Below are positions 26,816 to 38,995 of a DNA stretch of 64,000 bases, in pieces (the stretch's first letter is position 1; each line of letters starts with the position of its first letter). The notes below the pieces were generated by a model, which did not search any database, was not told where the DNA came from, and saw nothing but the letters and a program-made list of their open reading frames with translations. The stretch is from contig OX104114.1 of assembly GCA_944474755.1 (NCBI GenBank), positions 44,023,070 through 44,087,069 on the forward strand, written 5' to 3'. This DNA comes from Limnoperna fortunei. Taxonomy: Eukaryota > Mollusca > Bivalvia > Mytilida > Modiolidae. A program made the position numbers and the translations under genes.

Positions 26816-27680
26816 TAAAATTACATAAAATATCCTTCAAATAGTTTTAAAAGAAGTTGAATTGCTACAAAATACTTTCCTGTCCATAATTATGTTGAAT
26901 TTTTTTTTGGTTAAAATTACTAGTATTCCAGCCATTTTATTGAACAACCGAACTAAAGGATAGAACAGCCGCATAGATAAAACCTTGACCTATTATTTCA
27001 CACAGCTGGTACCAAAGGATTCTGTAAACCGTGAGATTTATGGATATACTAGAAAGTAGTAAATATCTTTATTCTTATTTTTAATAATCTTTATACAACT
27101 GTTTGTTTCAAACTCAAATCCTTGTAAAATTCACCAAACATAGTCAATGAAACATTTATAAAAATGGTTATACAGAAAATTTTTTTTACAAATATGAAAT
27201 ACTAGATGTGGAATGAATTTGAACGTGCATGAAACAACCATTCAACCAAATACTTCATCTCATAAAGAGAACAACCAGCAGTTTTTAACATGGACCTCAT
27301 TGAATAAAAACCTAACTAGACGGAGTACACCCCTATGAAAGACAGGCAATTGTTTTACTGCGTGTTTTGTTTATCAAAGACCATCAAAGGCACTTTACTA
27401 GAATACCAATCATTGTAATTTCAAGTCAACAAATATATAAATAGTGAAATATATCACATAAAATGTAATGATTAATGTTGATTTCGTCAAGGCTATTTTC
27501 AGCTTTATCATGGCGTCTAGTTATATTATGAAAGGAAGCATATCACATGACTATGTCATAAAAAGTAACGACGAGGTCTAAAACAAGGGATCTTAAGAGC
27601 CTGTATCGCTCACATGACTAACAAAAAAACTTTTTAAGAGACATAAATTTTCTTGCAAATTTTAATATTTAATGTAACAG
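26816..27680. other. No gene seen
   Basis: AT-rich unique-looking sequence with no supported gene or repeat. Confidence 0.5.
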
Positions 27681-29280
27681 AGTTTATGCAAATATGCTGT
27701 TTCTAAGAAGAAGCTGTTTTTATGCTTTATCCATACAGTCCTATGTTACATAATGGCATCCGTGTTGGATTATGAATCCCGGTGTTCCATGGTGGCAGCA
27801 ATCTTGTATTTTTGAACGTCACAAAAAAATTTAGTAGAGGACCATCTGAGGTACATTTCTACAATATCACAATTCTTTCTGCATAGCGGTTTGTGAGAAA
27901 ACAAATTTTGAGCCAATCAGAATGAATTTGCAGCTCTGGCAGCCATGTTGAATTTCCTATCAGCTTGAAAAAAATCTCTTAAAACTATCTAATAAGATAG
28001 CTATCCAAGATTCACTTTTGCATTAATTGGTTTAATGGTGTGAAACAGTTTCAGAGGAGAAACTGTTTGTATGGTTTTCTCATAGGGTCTTATGTAAAAG
28101 TAATGCAGGACACCATCCGCCATATTTTGTGAAAATTTCACAATAGATATCACATTTATGGTAAATTTAATAATAATTTCTGTCATTATTAACTCTTAAT
28201 TTCCATAAAATTTTAAGTAATAATGAAAGACTTATACCTATAGTATTACTTCAATTTATTAATAGTTGAAATAAAAGGTTTTCGCATAAATAAATTCAGT
28301 ATTGGCAAAAATAATTAAAATGAAATTTTTAAAAAGGGAGATAATTTTGTCAAAAAAACCCCATTTTTTAGCACTTGTTGACCAGTTTTGTCCCACAAAA
28401 CAAAAATTTAACTTGAATTATGATTACTTGTATATGGCAAATTTAAACAAAATTCATCGACACATTATTTTCAGTGAAAGTGTATTGCATCCCCTTAAGC
28501 TGTGTTCCAAAGTGGTGGCCATATTGGATTTGGGATCGGTACAAAAAACAAAAACTTTGTATATGACCATGACCATCTAAAGCATATTGCTACAATATTT
28601 CAAATTAATCTGCAATGCGGTTTGTGAGAAGAATGTTTAAATTCAGCCAATTAGAACATGCCCTGGAAGCCATGTTGAATTTCTTATTGGCCTAAAAAAT
28701 CTAAAAATATTAAAATAACTATCCAACCTTCATTTCTGTATAATTTGGTTTCGCTGTGTGGATCAGTTCCAGAAAAGAAGCTGTTTGTATGATTTTCCCA
28801 TAGGGACCTATGTTAAACAAAATTTAAGATGTTTGCCATCTTGGATTTTCGATAGGTACAAAAAATTTAAACTTTGTAGAGTACCATTTAAGGTACATTT
28901 CTGCAATATTACAAATCAATCTGCCAAGAGGTCTGTGAAAAGAAGAATTTTGAAATTCAGCCAATCAGAACACATTAATGGCCCTTGCAGCCATGTTGAA
29001 TTTCCAACTGGCTCAAAAAACTCTAAATAATAAGATAACAATCCAAGCTTCATTTTTGCATAATTTGGTTTCATTGTGTGGAACAGTTTTGGCGAAGAAG
29101 TTGTTTGTATATTTTCCCATAGGGGCCTATGTTAAACCAAGTCCTCAATAGTGGCCATCTTGGATATTGGATCGGCACAAATAACTCAAACTTTGTAAAG
29201 AACTGCCCAATACACAATTATATTCCTGGCAAGTTTGGTAATTATTGGCCAAGTGGTTTTCGATATTGTTAATTAAACTG
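27681..29280 (+). repeat. Degenerate ~320-360-bp tandem repeat, about four units
   Basis: Recurring motifs are CATAGGGACCTATGTTA (27,731, 28,083, 28,799 and 29,119), CAGCCATGTTGAATTTCC (27,941, 28,663 and 28,988), TTCAGCCAATCAGAAC and GGCCATCTTGGAT. Spacing is about 352, 716 (two units) and 320. The second unit carries an extra unrelated segment at roughly 28,150-28,440. Open frames in this region cross repeat units and are not credible genes. Confidence 0.75.
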
Positions 29281-29560
29281 AAGTCATAGGCTGGTGTTAT
29301 TCCGCCAAGGAGTATTGCTATATATATCTGGCAAAAGATGGGTCAATCAATCAATAAAACTGTCATTTGCTTTCTATTTACCAATCATTGATAATCAACC
29401 TCAATTTGTATATTTTATTATTCTTATGTCTTTTATTAATGCAATTTTACTTACTGCCTCATGTGGGTAGCCTGATTGGCAAATAAACAATTTGTTGTTG
29501 TTGGTTTTGGAGAAGAAGATACAAATGTAAAAAGTTTAAAAAAAGGCGTCCTCTTCAACA
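29281..29560. other. No gene; possible LINE 3' tail
   Basis: GGCAAATAAACAATTTGTTG followed by a few TTG repeats near 29,480-29,505 resembles the short-repeat tails of non-LTR retrotransposons. Nothing coding remains. Confidence 0.35.
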
Positions 29561-29565
29561 AATTT

Positions 29566-30280
29566 CAGTTTCTGCAAAGTTTATGTCAGGTCTAGATTCC
29601 CAGCCATTTTTTCGACTAGTACCTTTCCGAAATCTTTTTGCAACTTTTACTGATGTGGAACTTTCAGGGTGCTTTGTTAACAGCATTTTCAACTTTTTCA
29701 AGTCTGACTTTGCAATGTTTCTGGATGCTTTGTTAATAAGCTCCCTGAAGATTATTTTCTCTTGATATATTATAATTCTTTATTTCAAATTCTTCTGTTA
29801 AACAAAATGGTTAATTTATTCTGTTGCTATGAATAAGGTTCACACTGAGGGTACCATTTTTTTGTTCTATTACTCATAACATATTTATTACTGCATAAAA
29901 ATCAAGAAAAAAAGTAGATGTTTATAAATGTACATACCTTCTGCAAGGCAAAACTAACCAATCTGCTGAAAAATATGTGCCCTATCCAGCTACTGAGAAG
30001 CACTTCAATTGAATATTACGTAGCGCATAAGCAGTAACCAGAAAGATCAGCAACTTTCCAACTTTTTATGAACCATTTCTTCTTTGTGTATAAATATTAA
30101 ACACTCTGACTTACCAAACCTTTTAAGTACTTTCATTATATCTTTTTGACATTGTTTGTTTAACTGAACAAAAACTATGTTTTCTACAGTAAGCATTTTA
30201 TTAAAACCAGATCTTGTTAACCTCTGAACACATTCATGACAAATTTGCCAATCCATACTAGGTAGGTTTACCTTTACATT
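29566..30280 (-). pseudogene. Possible minus-strand coding fragments, unrecognised
   Basis: Two open stretches on the minus strand look more protein-like than the local background. The upstream one (about 30,280 to 30,047; ATG at 30,256) encodes ~70 residues with a Cys pair (CHEC) and a Lys-rich C-terminal half. The downstream one (about 29,780 to 29,570) is open for ~75 residues without needing an ATG, is rich in Lys, Arg and Ser, and includes KASRNIAKSDLKKLKMLLTK. A TTTAACAG acceptor-like site lies just upstream of the second stretch, near 29,798, but it does not feed the open frame cleanly. I do not recognise a family. They could be two exons of a gene, parts of a dead element, or chance. 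Confidence 0.3.
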
Positions 30281-30589
30281 GTTGCCATATTTGAATTACA
30301 TACATGTACATAAATAAACATCAGCTAAAAACAATTTAAAAATTAGTCTCAAAAAAATATTTGCACATGATGATACATACTATACTGTATATGATTTGGT
30401 CTTTTGGCAACTTTAATGCTCAGAAACATTTTGTTTTGAGACTTAGACAATTCGTTTGTTATTTCTATCCTTAAATGGTGTCTATTTCTAATGCAGGTCG
30501 TGTACAAAAGTACCTATGTGTCTTCATAAATACAACCTTTAAAACCCTCAAACATATCTGTAATGTTACACCGAAGGCTTACAAAAAGA

Positions 30590-30767
30590 TTAGTGGCTGA
30601 ATTAATTAGGTAGATGACTTGCCTGTCAACACCGAAGTTGCAGGTTCGAGTCTCACTACAGCCAAGTTGTTCTTGACTCTATTCTTAAGTGACAAGTATA
30701 GAACATGCATAAACAAGCCAAGGATTGTTGACTCAACCTTATTTGTCAAGCATTGCCAGGTTTTCTG
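30590..30767 (+). mobile_element. tRNA-derived SINE head (truncated)
   Basis: A diverged A-box region (TGGCTGAATTAATTAGG) and a good B box, GGTTCGAGTCT, at 30,643-30,653. It continues with AAGTGACAAG and GCATTGCCAGGTTTTCT, parallel to AATGACAAGGATTGCCAGTTTTCCT in the SINE at 14,716. The MetaSINE core is absent. Instead the sequence passes straight into LINE coding sequence at about 30,768. Confidence 0.7.
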
Positions 30768-31466
30768 AAGATATCAAAGAAAATTGGAGTTCTAGGTAGG
30801 TTGAAAAGTTTTATGTCAAGTTTTGCATTACTTAAAGTTTATAACTCTGTTATATTTCCACACTTTAATTATTGCTGTACTATTTGGTCAAGTGCAAAAA
30901 ATGCTGCAAATATAGATAAGATTTTTAAGCTTCAGAAACGAGCAGCACGTATAATTTTGAAGGAGAAATGTGTAATGACTCCATCTGTTGGGCTTTTTAA
31001 TAAACTCAAATGGATGCCTATACCTGATTATTTTGTATACAGAAAGGCAATTTTAGGTTTTAAATCTTTAAATCAGCTTGTTCCAGAATATCTTAATGTT
31101 TTTAAATATGTACACCAAATAAGTACCAGATCAACGAGACAGAGTAGACAAAATTTATTATATATCCCAAAGTCAAAAACAGAATACTACAAAAAATCAT
31201 TTGTTATATCGGGAAGCTATTTATGGAATGATTTAGAAGAAAACTTAAAAACATGTACAACTATTGAATCTTTTAAACAGTTATATCTGCAACAGTATTA
31301 TGGTTAAAGTTAATTAATGTCCTTGTTTATGTAATAATTTTTATTTAGTCAATCTTATACTTTATGCTGTAAATATGTACATAATGCAGGGCCATATTGT
31401 AAACTAGTTTTGATAACTAAATATGCTATCCTGTTGAAATAAAGGAATTTATTATTATTATTATTC
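30768..31466 (+). pseudogene. 5'-truncated non-LTR retrotransposon, C-terminal end of the reverse transcriptase ORF
   Basis: Open for about 180 codons to the stop at 31,305-31,307. The protein matches the thumb and C-terminal part of LINE-type reverse transcriptase polyproteins of the Jockey/CR1/L2 kind: a VYNSVIFPHFNYCCTIW motif, then LQKRAARIIL, then a W-containing KLKWMPI segment, and a final SGSYLWNDLEENLK. The palm domain with its YxDD box, the endonuclease and the first ORF are all missing, so it cannot move by itself. The 3' untranslated part ends with TTGAAATAAAGGAATTTATT and a short ATT-repeat tail at about 31,448-31,466, the usual tail of these elements. The frame is intact across the remaining part, which suggests a fairly young insertion. 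The first residues of the open frame come from the SINE fused upstream. Confidence 0.85.
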
Positions 31467-32534
31467 TGCAGATTTTCAAAGGTCTTCCACCCTCCCACCC
31501 CCAAACCCACAAAAAAGTAGGTGCCATGACAATGTCCCATCTAGCTATAGGGTAAAATGGAAAGAGGCTGCCTTTGACCATTAATTTACTGTGCCTCCGT
31601 GCACCTTTGAGCCCTGTATCACTTTATAGTGCCCTTATAATTTTCTCCACTTAAAGTAATTAGTGTGTCCCACTGACATTTTGATTATTTCCACTTTCTG
31701 TTGTAATGTTTTCTTCAACCAACTAAAGCTGCTATTGCAATTAATTTTATCAGGATAGTGATGATCAGCTGATAATGGAAAATCATTTCTACAATGTACC
31801 ATGTCTAATTAATTAATTTTAACCCTTTTGTGTAATCATGGCATTGTTGACAAAATTAAAATTTCATAGGGTATTATTTCAGAATCATATCAGTTTTTAT
31901 TCCGAAATTATGCACTTCAGGAATTCCAATTTTGTCATAAATGAAATTATTAGGAAAAAAAGTGTTAAAACTCATGAATGAGTTGTCCTAGAAATATCAA
32001 TTCCTGTGCTGTTCCATAACAAGTAATGGGAGCTCCATGTAGCTCTGCCAAGATTAAGCTAGAAAAATTCGCAAAAGTCTGACATGTCCGGGTTGCAAAG
32101 AAAGTACCTTAATAAATAGGGAATAGTTTACAATTTGTTGGAAGAAGGTTTTGGTTACCTAGTCTGGAAAAAAAGGAAAAAATTTCTCCAACAATTCTCC
32201 AATTGCACGTGCACAACTTCAATACATGTGCAGTCTTTCTGTGAAGATTCAGAGATCTTGGTTTAAAACTGTAAGAGGAGTTGATTACACAATATAAGTA
32301 CCATCTTCTGCAAATGTTTTGAAAAATGACTAAGTTCCCAAGTCTGGAAAATTAGGAAAAAAATCCTTGAACACTGTAAGAGAAGTTGATTGCACAAAAT
32401 AGATACCCTATTTTCTCTGCCCGCCTTCACCATACTATAACCTGGGTTTGCACTTTGTGCAACCCGGCCAGAAATTGATCTAGCTATCACTGATACCCCT
32501 GCTTAAGTGTTACTTATGTTGTAATAATTTTAAG
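31467..32534. repeat. No gene; short diverged repeats near 32,150-32,400
   Basis: AGTCTGGAAAA occurs at 32,160 and 32,341, and GTAAGAGGAGTTGATTACACA at 32,270 is repeated as GTAAGAGAAGTTGATTGCACA at 32,377. The rest is featureless. Confidence 0.5.
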
Positions 32535-33070
32535 GTTTTTTTGTAAACTGGTGAACTTGGTCTCTAATGTAATTCCTACAGCATCAACAGGCTTCTTAGC
32601 TACATGTTATGTAATAATATTCTAAAGTTTCACTGAATTCAAATACATACTTTTTGAGTTATTGTATGGAAACCTCTAGTTTGGTAAAATGTATAACATT
32701 TTTTGGCAACTGTGACCTTGAAATTTGATAGAATTCTACAAAAATTAATAGGCTTCGGATCCACTTAATGCGAAACTATATCCCAAAGTTTCATTGAAAT
32801 CAAATGCAAACTCTTTGATTTATTATAGGGAAACATCTTTTTTGTAAAATTTCTAACGTGTGACCACAAAGTTCCATTCAAATCTCATCTGATGCAAAAA
32901 AATTTCTAACATTTTTTGTAGACTGTGATCTTGAAATTTGATGGATTTCCACCAAGAAATTTGATGGATTTTCACCAAAATCGATAGGCTTCTTACCAAC
33001 CTGATATGTAACAATATTCCAGAGCAAGCTTTTTGAGTTTTTGTCCAGAAACATCTTTCATGTCTTTAAT
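32535..33070. repeat. Degenerate ~180-bp tandem repeat, three units
   Basis: Ordered motifs recur: ACTGTGACCTTGAAATTTGA, AATAGGCTTC, AAGTTTCATTGAAATCAAAT and TTTTTGAGTTATTGT with GGAAACATCTTT. They fall in units starting near 32,535, 32,690 and 32,910. No coding content. Confidence 0.65.
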
Positions 33071-33145
33071 AGAATGGAAGAAGATTCACTGGATGTGCAA
33101 TTTTCAGGGAAAAAAGTATACCATTGCATTGCTTTTTGACCTCAA
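33071..33145 (+). repeat. Dispersed short repeat, copy 1
   Basis: GAAGAAGATTCACTGGATGT and the following ~50 bp (including ATTTTCAGGGAAA and AAGTATACCAT) recur at 38,087-38,157 in the same orientation. Confidence 0.75.
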
Positions 33146-34320
33146 AATTGAAGTTGTCAAGAACTCATGCCAATCCCGCAGAAAAATGTCTAAATAAAAT
33201 GCACTGCAACACATCTTTTAAAAAAAATTCTCCTATATCTTCATTTGCACATTCTTTATTTTAAGTTTAACAGATAGAATATTGAAAAAAGCTTTCCAAT
33301 AAAAAAATATCATTATATTGCAACCAATCACCAGCAGACCAGGACTTTAGTACTCTATTAAATGTTGTGCTCATAAAATGGTGGCGGATATGAATTTTCA
33401 TTAGTATATTGAATCCTAACTGTTACAAATAAAATCAGAATCTAGCAAATTTGATATTATTTAAACGAGAGTGAAAAAAACTGTGAGCAATGCTCACCAT
33501 TGATAACCCCCCCCCCCCTCCTTTCACAATTTCTTTGAAAATTCATGTGTTCTTAATTATGAACTAATATTGACACTTAATCTAGTGTAGGCAGAGTTGC
33601 AGATAAAACATGTGTCCATTTTTTTTTTGGAAAACACCAAATATCATTCCTATCAAAATGTTTTGCATCAGGTGCACAATGGCACTATGTGACAATTAAA
33701 GATTCTGTTTCATCAAATTCCATTCAGTGGTGTAGAAGTTGCAAATAACAGAAAGTGTAACGGACGGACGGACATGCGGACGGACGGACACCCCCATCAG
33801 AATATACCACTGTGTAACAAGAAACCTGTATGGAAAAATTTTTAAGCATAGCTTAGTTGTACTAGAATGTTACAAAACTTAAGTGTATATGCATGTTGAT
33901 GGCAAAGGCTATTGAGAGAATTTTCTTCAATAAAAATACAACTTTTTTCACCCAAGTTGAGAAGAAATCTTTACAAATGAATTTTTTTCAAACAAGTAGA
34001 CAAAGAACTCTTTTTCATGTACCTTCTTACATTTCAATGTGTTCCAAACAGATTCTACCCATAACATTAAAAAAGCAGAAACAATCACTTTTTTGTTAAA
34101 TTTCTTGACATAAAAGTGTCTTTTTTCATATTTTTTTTACAATTTAAACATGTCAAATGAGACAAGGCACCAAATTTTCCAGCTTATCATGTTTACTGAT
34201 AACTTAAGGAAGATGCAGAAATGGACATATAAAATCTGTCATACATGTAAATGTCCAGGAAAATTAAGCTGAAATATCTTATCTAGTTCTTATATGGGGA
34301 GGCCTGTGATAAAAATTTAA
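33146..34320. other. No gene; poly-C and ACGG microsatellites
   Basis: A run of 12 C is at 33,507-33,518 after GAGCAATGCTCACCATTGAT. A GGACGGAC-type microsatellite is at 33,762-33,790. Both are low-complexity features within non-coding sequence. Confidence 0.6.
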
Positions 34321-34335
34321 CTACTAATTACACTT

Positions 34336-37300
34336 GTGACCTTACCAAACCCAATAAAAACACTGGGACGTATTAAAACTTTACACTCACAACAATTTCA
34401 TACAAACTATTTCTATTTTACATCAACAAGTATTCCTAAAAATATGACTAAGTTAAAAAAACAACATAAATTTGGATTTATAAAGGGATGTATTCCTCAT
34501 AACAAGAAAGAAAAATGGAACCATTAGTTAAAAGTGACATTAAACAAGCTGTTTATAAAAGACTTACCAGGAAAATGACAAATCTTGTGCAAAATGTGCC
34601 ATACAATGAGGATAAAACTGCCACTGTTGACAGCCACACCAGCTAAACTGTTACGTCCACAGTCAAGTGTCACCAAACAGTCTCAATCAGTATCCTATGC
34701 TGTGAAGACTAAAGAAAATATATTTCGATTAATCAGAAGTAAAACTAATGATATACACAACATAAATACCAGCACAGGGTGTATTACTGTAGATGTACAA
34801 ACTGGAAGATATAACAGTATGAATAAAACTGTGCAAATTTTGCTTAAAAAATTTAGTAAATTCTACTTCTGTGACAGCGGCCAAGTACAAATGACTATAA
34901 ACGGACAGACGGATGCAGTGATGCTGGCTTTAGTCCTTAAAATCACATAAACACTAATTGTACTAATCTACAGTTTATTAAATATATATACATCTCAATT
35001 ATCTACAGTCAATTTTACAACATAGTAGGAGGAATTCCTCACGACCAAACAAAATAACATTCAGGATATTCTAAATCCTATCAGCCAAACGCACATGAGG
35101 TAATGGTTGAATATAATTCAACATAGTGGAATAACTAACAAATAATCCACCACAAAACACGCAATAAATCCCATAACACAGAACAGACTTATACAAAGTC
35201 ACAGGTTAATCCATTAACCATTAAGTAAATCCAAAATTCTAATATGACGTGCTTTAAAGGCTTAGAGACCACAACTGTGGTAAAAAAAATGATTTATCTA
35301 TGAGCAACATGTGCTGAGAAGGGCTTGTTTTAAATGGCTGTTCCAATTACAAAACTGTAACTCACACCGGAAAGCTATTGCATATGACATATAAATCTTA
35401 TAAATAGCGAAACACGCTATAATTATCCGCTGCTATATATTGCGTGTTACATTGACGGAACAGCCAGTTTATGGAGTAATTGATGTTTTCTATAGGTACG
35501 AAAATATTATAAATGTACTCTAATTGTCTTATTAGAATAGAAATAATTCACGGAGCGATAGAGAGCTATTGCTCGGGATAAAATAATATGACATAAATGG
35601 TCACCCCATGGTAAAGCAATTATAAACCACAGCCTCCATGAATTATTTCTTAAACATCTCATGGCTCATATCATAATAACACCAAAGAACCTACTCTAAA
35701 ATTGCCACATCTCCCTCTAAACAAAACAAACAACTTGGTACTTATATACCCAAGCCTTAACACCTGACCTCTATCATCTCCTAAATTTCTCCTAACTTCC
35801 TCCTAAAATGCTCCTAACTAAATAACAGAATCCTCCTAATTTTCTCCTAACACTTACATAACAACAGGGAGAGATGGGGGCTAGGAAAAAGTAAAACACC
35901 TAAATATGACTCATGCAAGTACATTTCAGAAAAGTTTAAACTATATGATGAAGATAAAACAGAAAAATGTTGTTGGAAAGCTGCAAAAATGAATGTAACT
36001 TTACAAGCCACCATGAGTCAACTTTCCTATATCCATCACAAGCTTTCGCAAAATAATTCTGTGAACATATACTCCTGCTCCATCAATAAAGGGCCTGCAA
36101 AATAGGGCAATGCTGTGATACCACAAATTGTAGATATAAACAAAAAGGACATGAGTCGATGCAAACAGCTAGTGGAGGTAAACCAACTCATGGCAGAGAA
36201 AATTCATGTACAGTTATTTTACAAGGTGAAGGTGCCTATAATAATTCCATCTACTCCGGAATTAGGCACACTCCATTTCAGCGGGTTACTAAAGTTGTTT
36301 ATACAGTGGTTGAAAATGAATATGAAGACAAAATTATAATTGCTGTGGTAGCAAAATATAAGCTGCATTATTCCATGCATCCAGTTAATGCTCAAAATAA
36401 ACAGAATAAACAGTGTACACCCCAATGCAGCTCAAACATAACATAAAGTATTGGTGATGAATATTCCTGGGCCAATGAAGCATTGACTGAGCTAAAAACA
36501 GATGGACTTGCAATTGAAGCAAAGCACTTATCAACAGATTCCGATAGTTCAGCATTTAAAGCCGCACAGGATTTATACAATGAAAATATTACAACCACGT
36601 AACCCTGAACATTTCCTAGATACCAGACACATAGCAAACAATCACAGAAAAAGACTAAAGTATAGAGCATCCTGATATAGTTAAATATATGCCAGGCAAA
36701 ACAAAGGCTGCCAAGGAAAAGATACTCAACATTTTTGCAGTAGATTTACATGTACATGTATCAGAAAGGTGTCGAGCAGAGTATCAACAGGCTATTGACA
36801 AATGTGGAGGAAATTTTTTGATAATTCTAAATAAAATTTCATACATTTGCGATGCAATACCCTAATGTTACATTTATTTTGGACAACATGAACTGTGTCA
36901 GCGTCATTCACTGGTATTACAGGCAGAAGGAAGAATGGCTATCCAACCAGAATTTATTAAACCAGAATTTGTTAATCCTAAATTCAGATGAAAATGCAAG
37001 TGCTATTAGACGGTGCATGATTTATCGACTGGGACTTAACACCTTAAATCAGACAAAAATTTAAATACATCCACTGTAGAAATGTTAAGGATTCAACAGA
37101 AGTTTATGTCGGTCATTTCCAAAAAATGTAACATTTAACAAAAAACTTTGAAGGCAGAGTCCATACATACATGTACATGTGCATATGCAGCTATTTACAG
37201 CTAATTTAGGTCCAGTTAAATCTCTTCTTCTCATATGTCAAAGTCTTGGTATACCTCTGACCATGGGATCTACTTTTGAACAATCTCTATAATCAATACA

Positions 37301-37500
37301 AAAAATTGATAGGTTGCAAAAGGAGTATAAATAGATACTGCATATAAAATAGCTGCTTCAAATAAAAGAAAATACCTATTTGATATTTATACAACTCAGC
37401 AAGAGAAGACAGATTATGAACAAAATGAACTTCAGAAGACGGCAAATAAAAAACTGTCCTCCCATAATACAGATCATTTATATGCCAAAGGAAATGGACA
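34336..37500 (+). pseudogene. Decayed DNA transposase, one gene in many fragments
   Basis: A chain of same-strand fragments reads in the order expected of one large transposase. The N-terminal piece (34,336-34,527) has FGFIKGCIPHNKK. Fragments at 34,515-34,950 follow. After a ~0.95-kb gap the reading resumes at 35,905 with SCKYISEKFKLYDE and continues to INKKDMSRCKQ. A frame change near 36,195 leads to GEGAYNNSIYSG and TPFQ (36,200-36,290). After a stop at 36,444 come SIGDEYSWANEALTELKTDG and TDSDSSAFKAAQDLY. Further pieces are FLDTRHIANNHRK (36,613), MPGKTKAAKEK (36,691), ISYICDAI (36,837), a FGQHELCQRHS segment (36,875), and C-terminal fragments to ~37,500. At least four stops and several frame changes make it non-functional. 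The layout recalls a DDE-type transposase family common in mollusc genomes; I cannot fix the superfamily. No clear terminal inverted repeats were found. Confidence 0.7.
34951..35904. other. Non-coding insert splitting the transposase relic
   Basis: This stretch interrupts the transposase reading. It holds an inverted pair, AGAAATAATTCACGGAG near 35,538 and CTCCATGAATTATTTCT near 35,634. About seven loosely spaced CTCCTAA motifs lie at 35,772-35,853. It could be a secondary insertion or an intron. Confidence 0.5.
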
Positions 37501-38086
37501 GCTAAGTGTTAATTTTGCAAGAAAATAAAATTTTACACCTTAAACAGTTTTGTTCATGACATAAAATGGCCCTATTCCCTACAATAGATTCTCTCTTGGT
37601 TTATACTGTGGGCTTCTATTTCTATGTGCTCAGCAGTGACACATATCTTATGGTGACATAGGTGGCTGCATTCAATTATCTACCTTTGGCATATCAATAG
37701 GACTTAATTTGTGCCTAATCATATATTCCACTCGATATGCCCTCTCTTTCTTACAACCCTCTGCAGGCCACCTTACATTTGGACCCCATAGCCTCTTTTG
37801 TCAACACAGACCCTCCACAGTATACATCCATGATTTTGTCCTAAAATCCCAAATTTCCTGATAAATTTTTCCTCCAAATCTTGGAAAAGTCCTCCATGAT
37901 AACGAAATCTGGAAAATGTTTGTAAAAAGCATCTTAAACAATTAAGTGTTTTAAAAAGGTAGTGTGAAAGTAAAAGTACCATTGCCTATAGAATACAATT
38001 TCCCATTGATTTTTACATAGCTGACAAAAGTAGTGTTTTCTCTTCTACTTTTTTTAATAAAAAGAATTTTGAACTCAAATCTGAAT
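37501..38086. other. No gene seen
   Basis: AT-rich, no supported coding sequence. Confidence 0.45.
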
Positions 38087-38157
38087 AAAATTGAAGAAGA
38101 TTCACTGGATGTTCAATTTTCAGGGAAACAAGTATACCATCACATTGCTTTTTGATG
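38087..38157 (+). repeat. Dispersed short repeat, copy 2
   Basis: Matches 33,071-33,145 (GAAGAAGATTCACTGGATGT and ATTTTCAGGGAAACAAG). It ends where the hAT-like relic begins, so the relic appears to have been joined to it after losing its own end. Confidence 0.7.
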
Positions 38158-38995
38158 ATAACAGATAACAGTACAAAGCTACGTATTAACATTGGCACTC
38201 ATCATGACAAATAACACTAAAGCTACAGCAGCTATGTGTCTGCTATGTACAAACATTTTACATTATCTTAACACTTGTCTCATTTCCTTTTTGTAAAACT
38301 CATTGTTTTTATATTCTTACATTTTTTCATTCGGTTAAGTGTGTTATTGAACATTGTGATGTAGTAAAGGGTATAATTCAACAAGCAATACATATAATTT
38401 CTATTATAATTCACTTTTTAGATACAGTTAAACACATCGAAAAAACTTTCACAACAACTGGGTGTGATTAAATTTGGTTTCTTATTTAACAGAGTATTAA
38501 TTTCACGTGATTAATTTCAATCACTTTCTGACAAATTTAAATAAAGGAGGTAAAGATTTATATATTAATTCTTTTATTTTGTTAAAAAGATAAATAAAAT
38601 GTTTGGATAGCAGTTTTTGGTTGAAATACTACACCAACTACAATGTATGTACATAAAGTACACCTATACTGCATAAGACACCAATGCAGGGGAAGCAACT
38701 CTGAACTGGTACATCAGTCTGGTTAGGTAATTAATGAATTAATCTAATGGTAACTAGACATTTGGTCTAGCAAGTGCCGATGTCATGATTATGTTTACAC
38801 CTGTCCATGTAAACACTACCTGAGGCATTTATTAACGAAAGGTATTGCTCACAGCTTTAATCCAATGAATAAACAATACAAAAGGAAATTCCGACAAGTG
38901 TCACTGACACAAGGGCATGAAATTAAAGCATCTTGGTAGATCAAATTGCACCGCAGCAAAAAATATAAAGCGAAAAGGGCCTGGGAAGAACACTG
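38154..38995 (-). mobile_element. Truncated hAT-like non-autonomous element
   Basis: Read on the minus strand this matches the element at 42,932-44,013 in order: a CAGTGTTCTTCCC terminus at 38,995, then GCTGCGGTGC, TGATCTACCA, TTGTATTGTTTATTC, ATTAAAGCTGTG, AGGTGTAAACAT, GAGTTGCTTCCCCTGCAT and GGAAATGAGACA. The opposite ~230 bp with the other terminus is missing. A CAG-type terminus with TTCTYCCC fits hAT elements by convention, but no transposase is present. Confidence 0.7.

Noticed and set aside
28302..29030. Two + strand open frames of about 90 residues
   Set aside because: They lie across degenerate tandem repeat units and contain repeat motifs in shifting frames.
36219..36670. Minus-strand open frames opposite the transposase relic
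   Set aside because: They are shadows of the + strand fragments, which carry the recognisable motifs.
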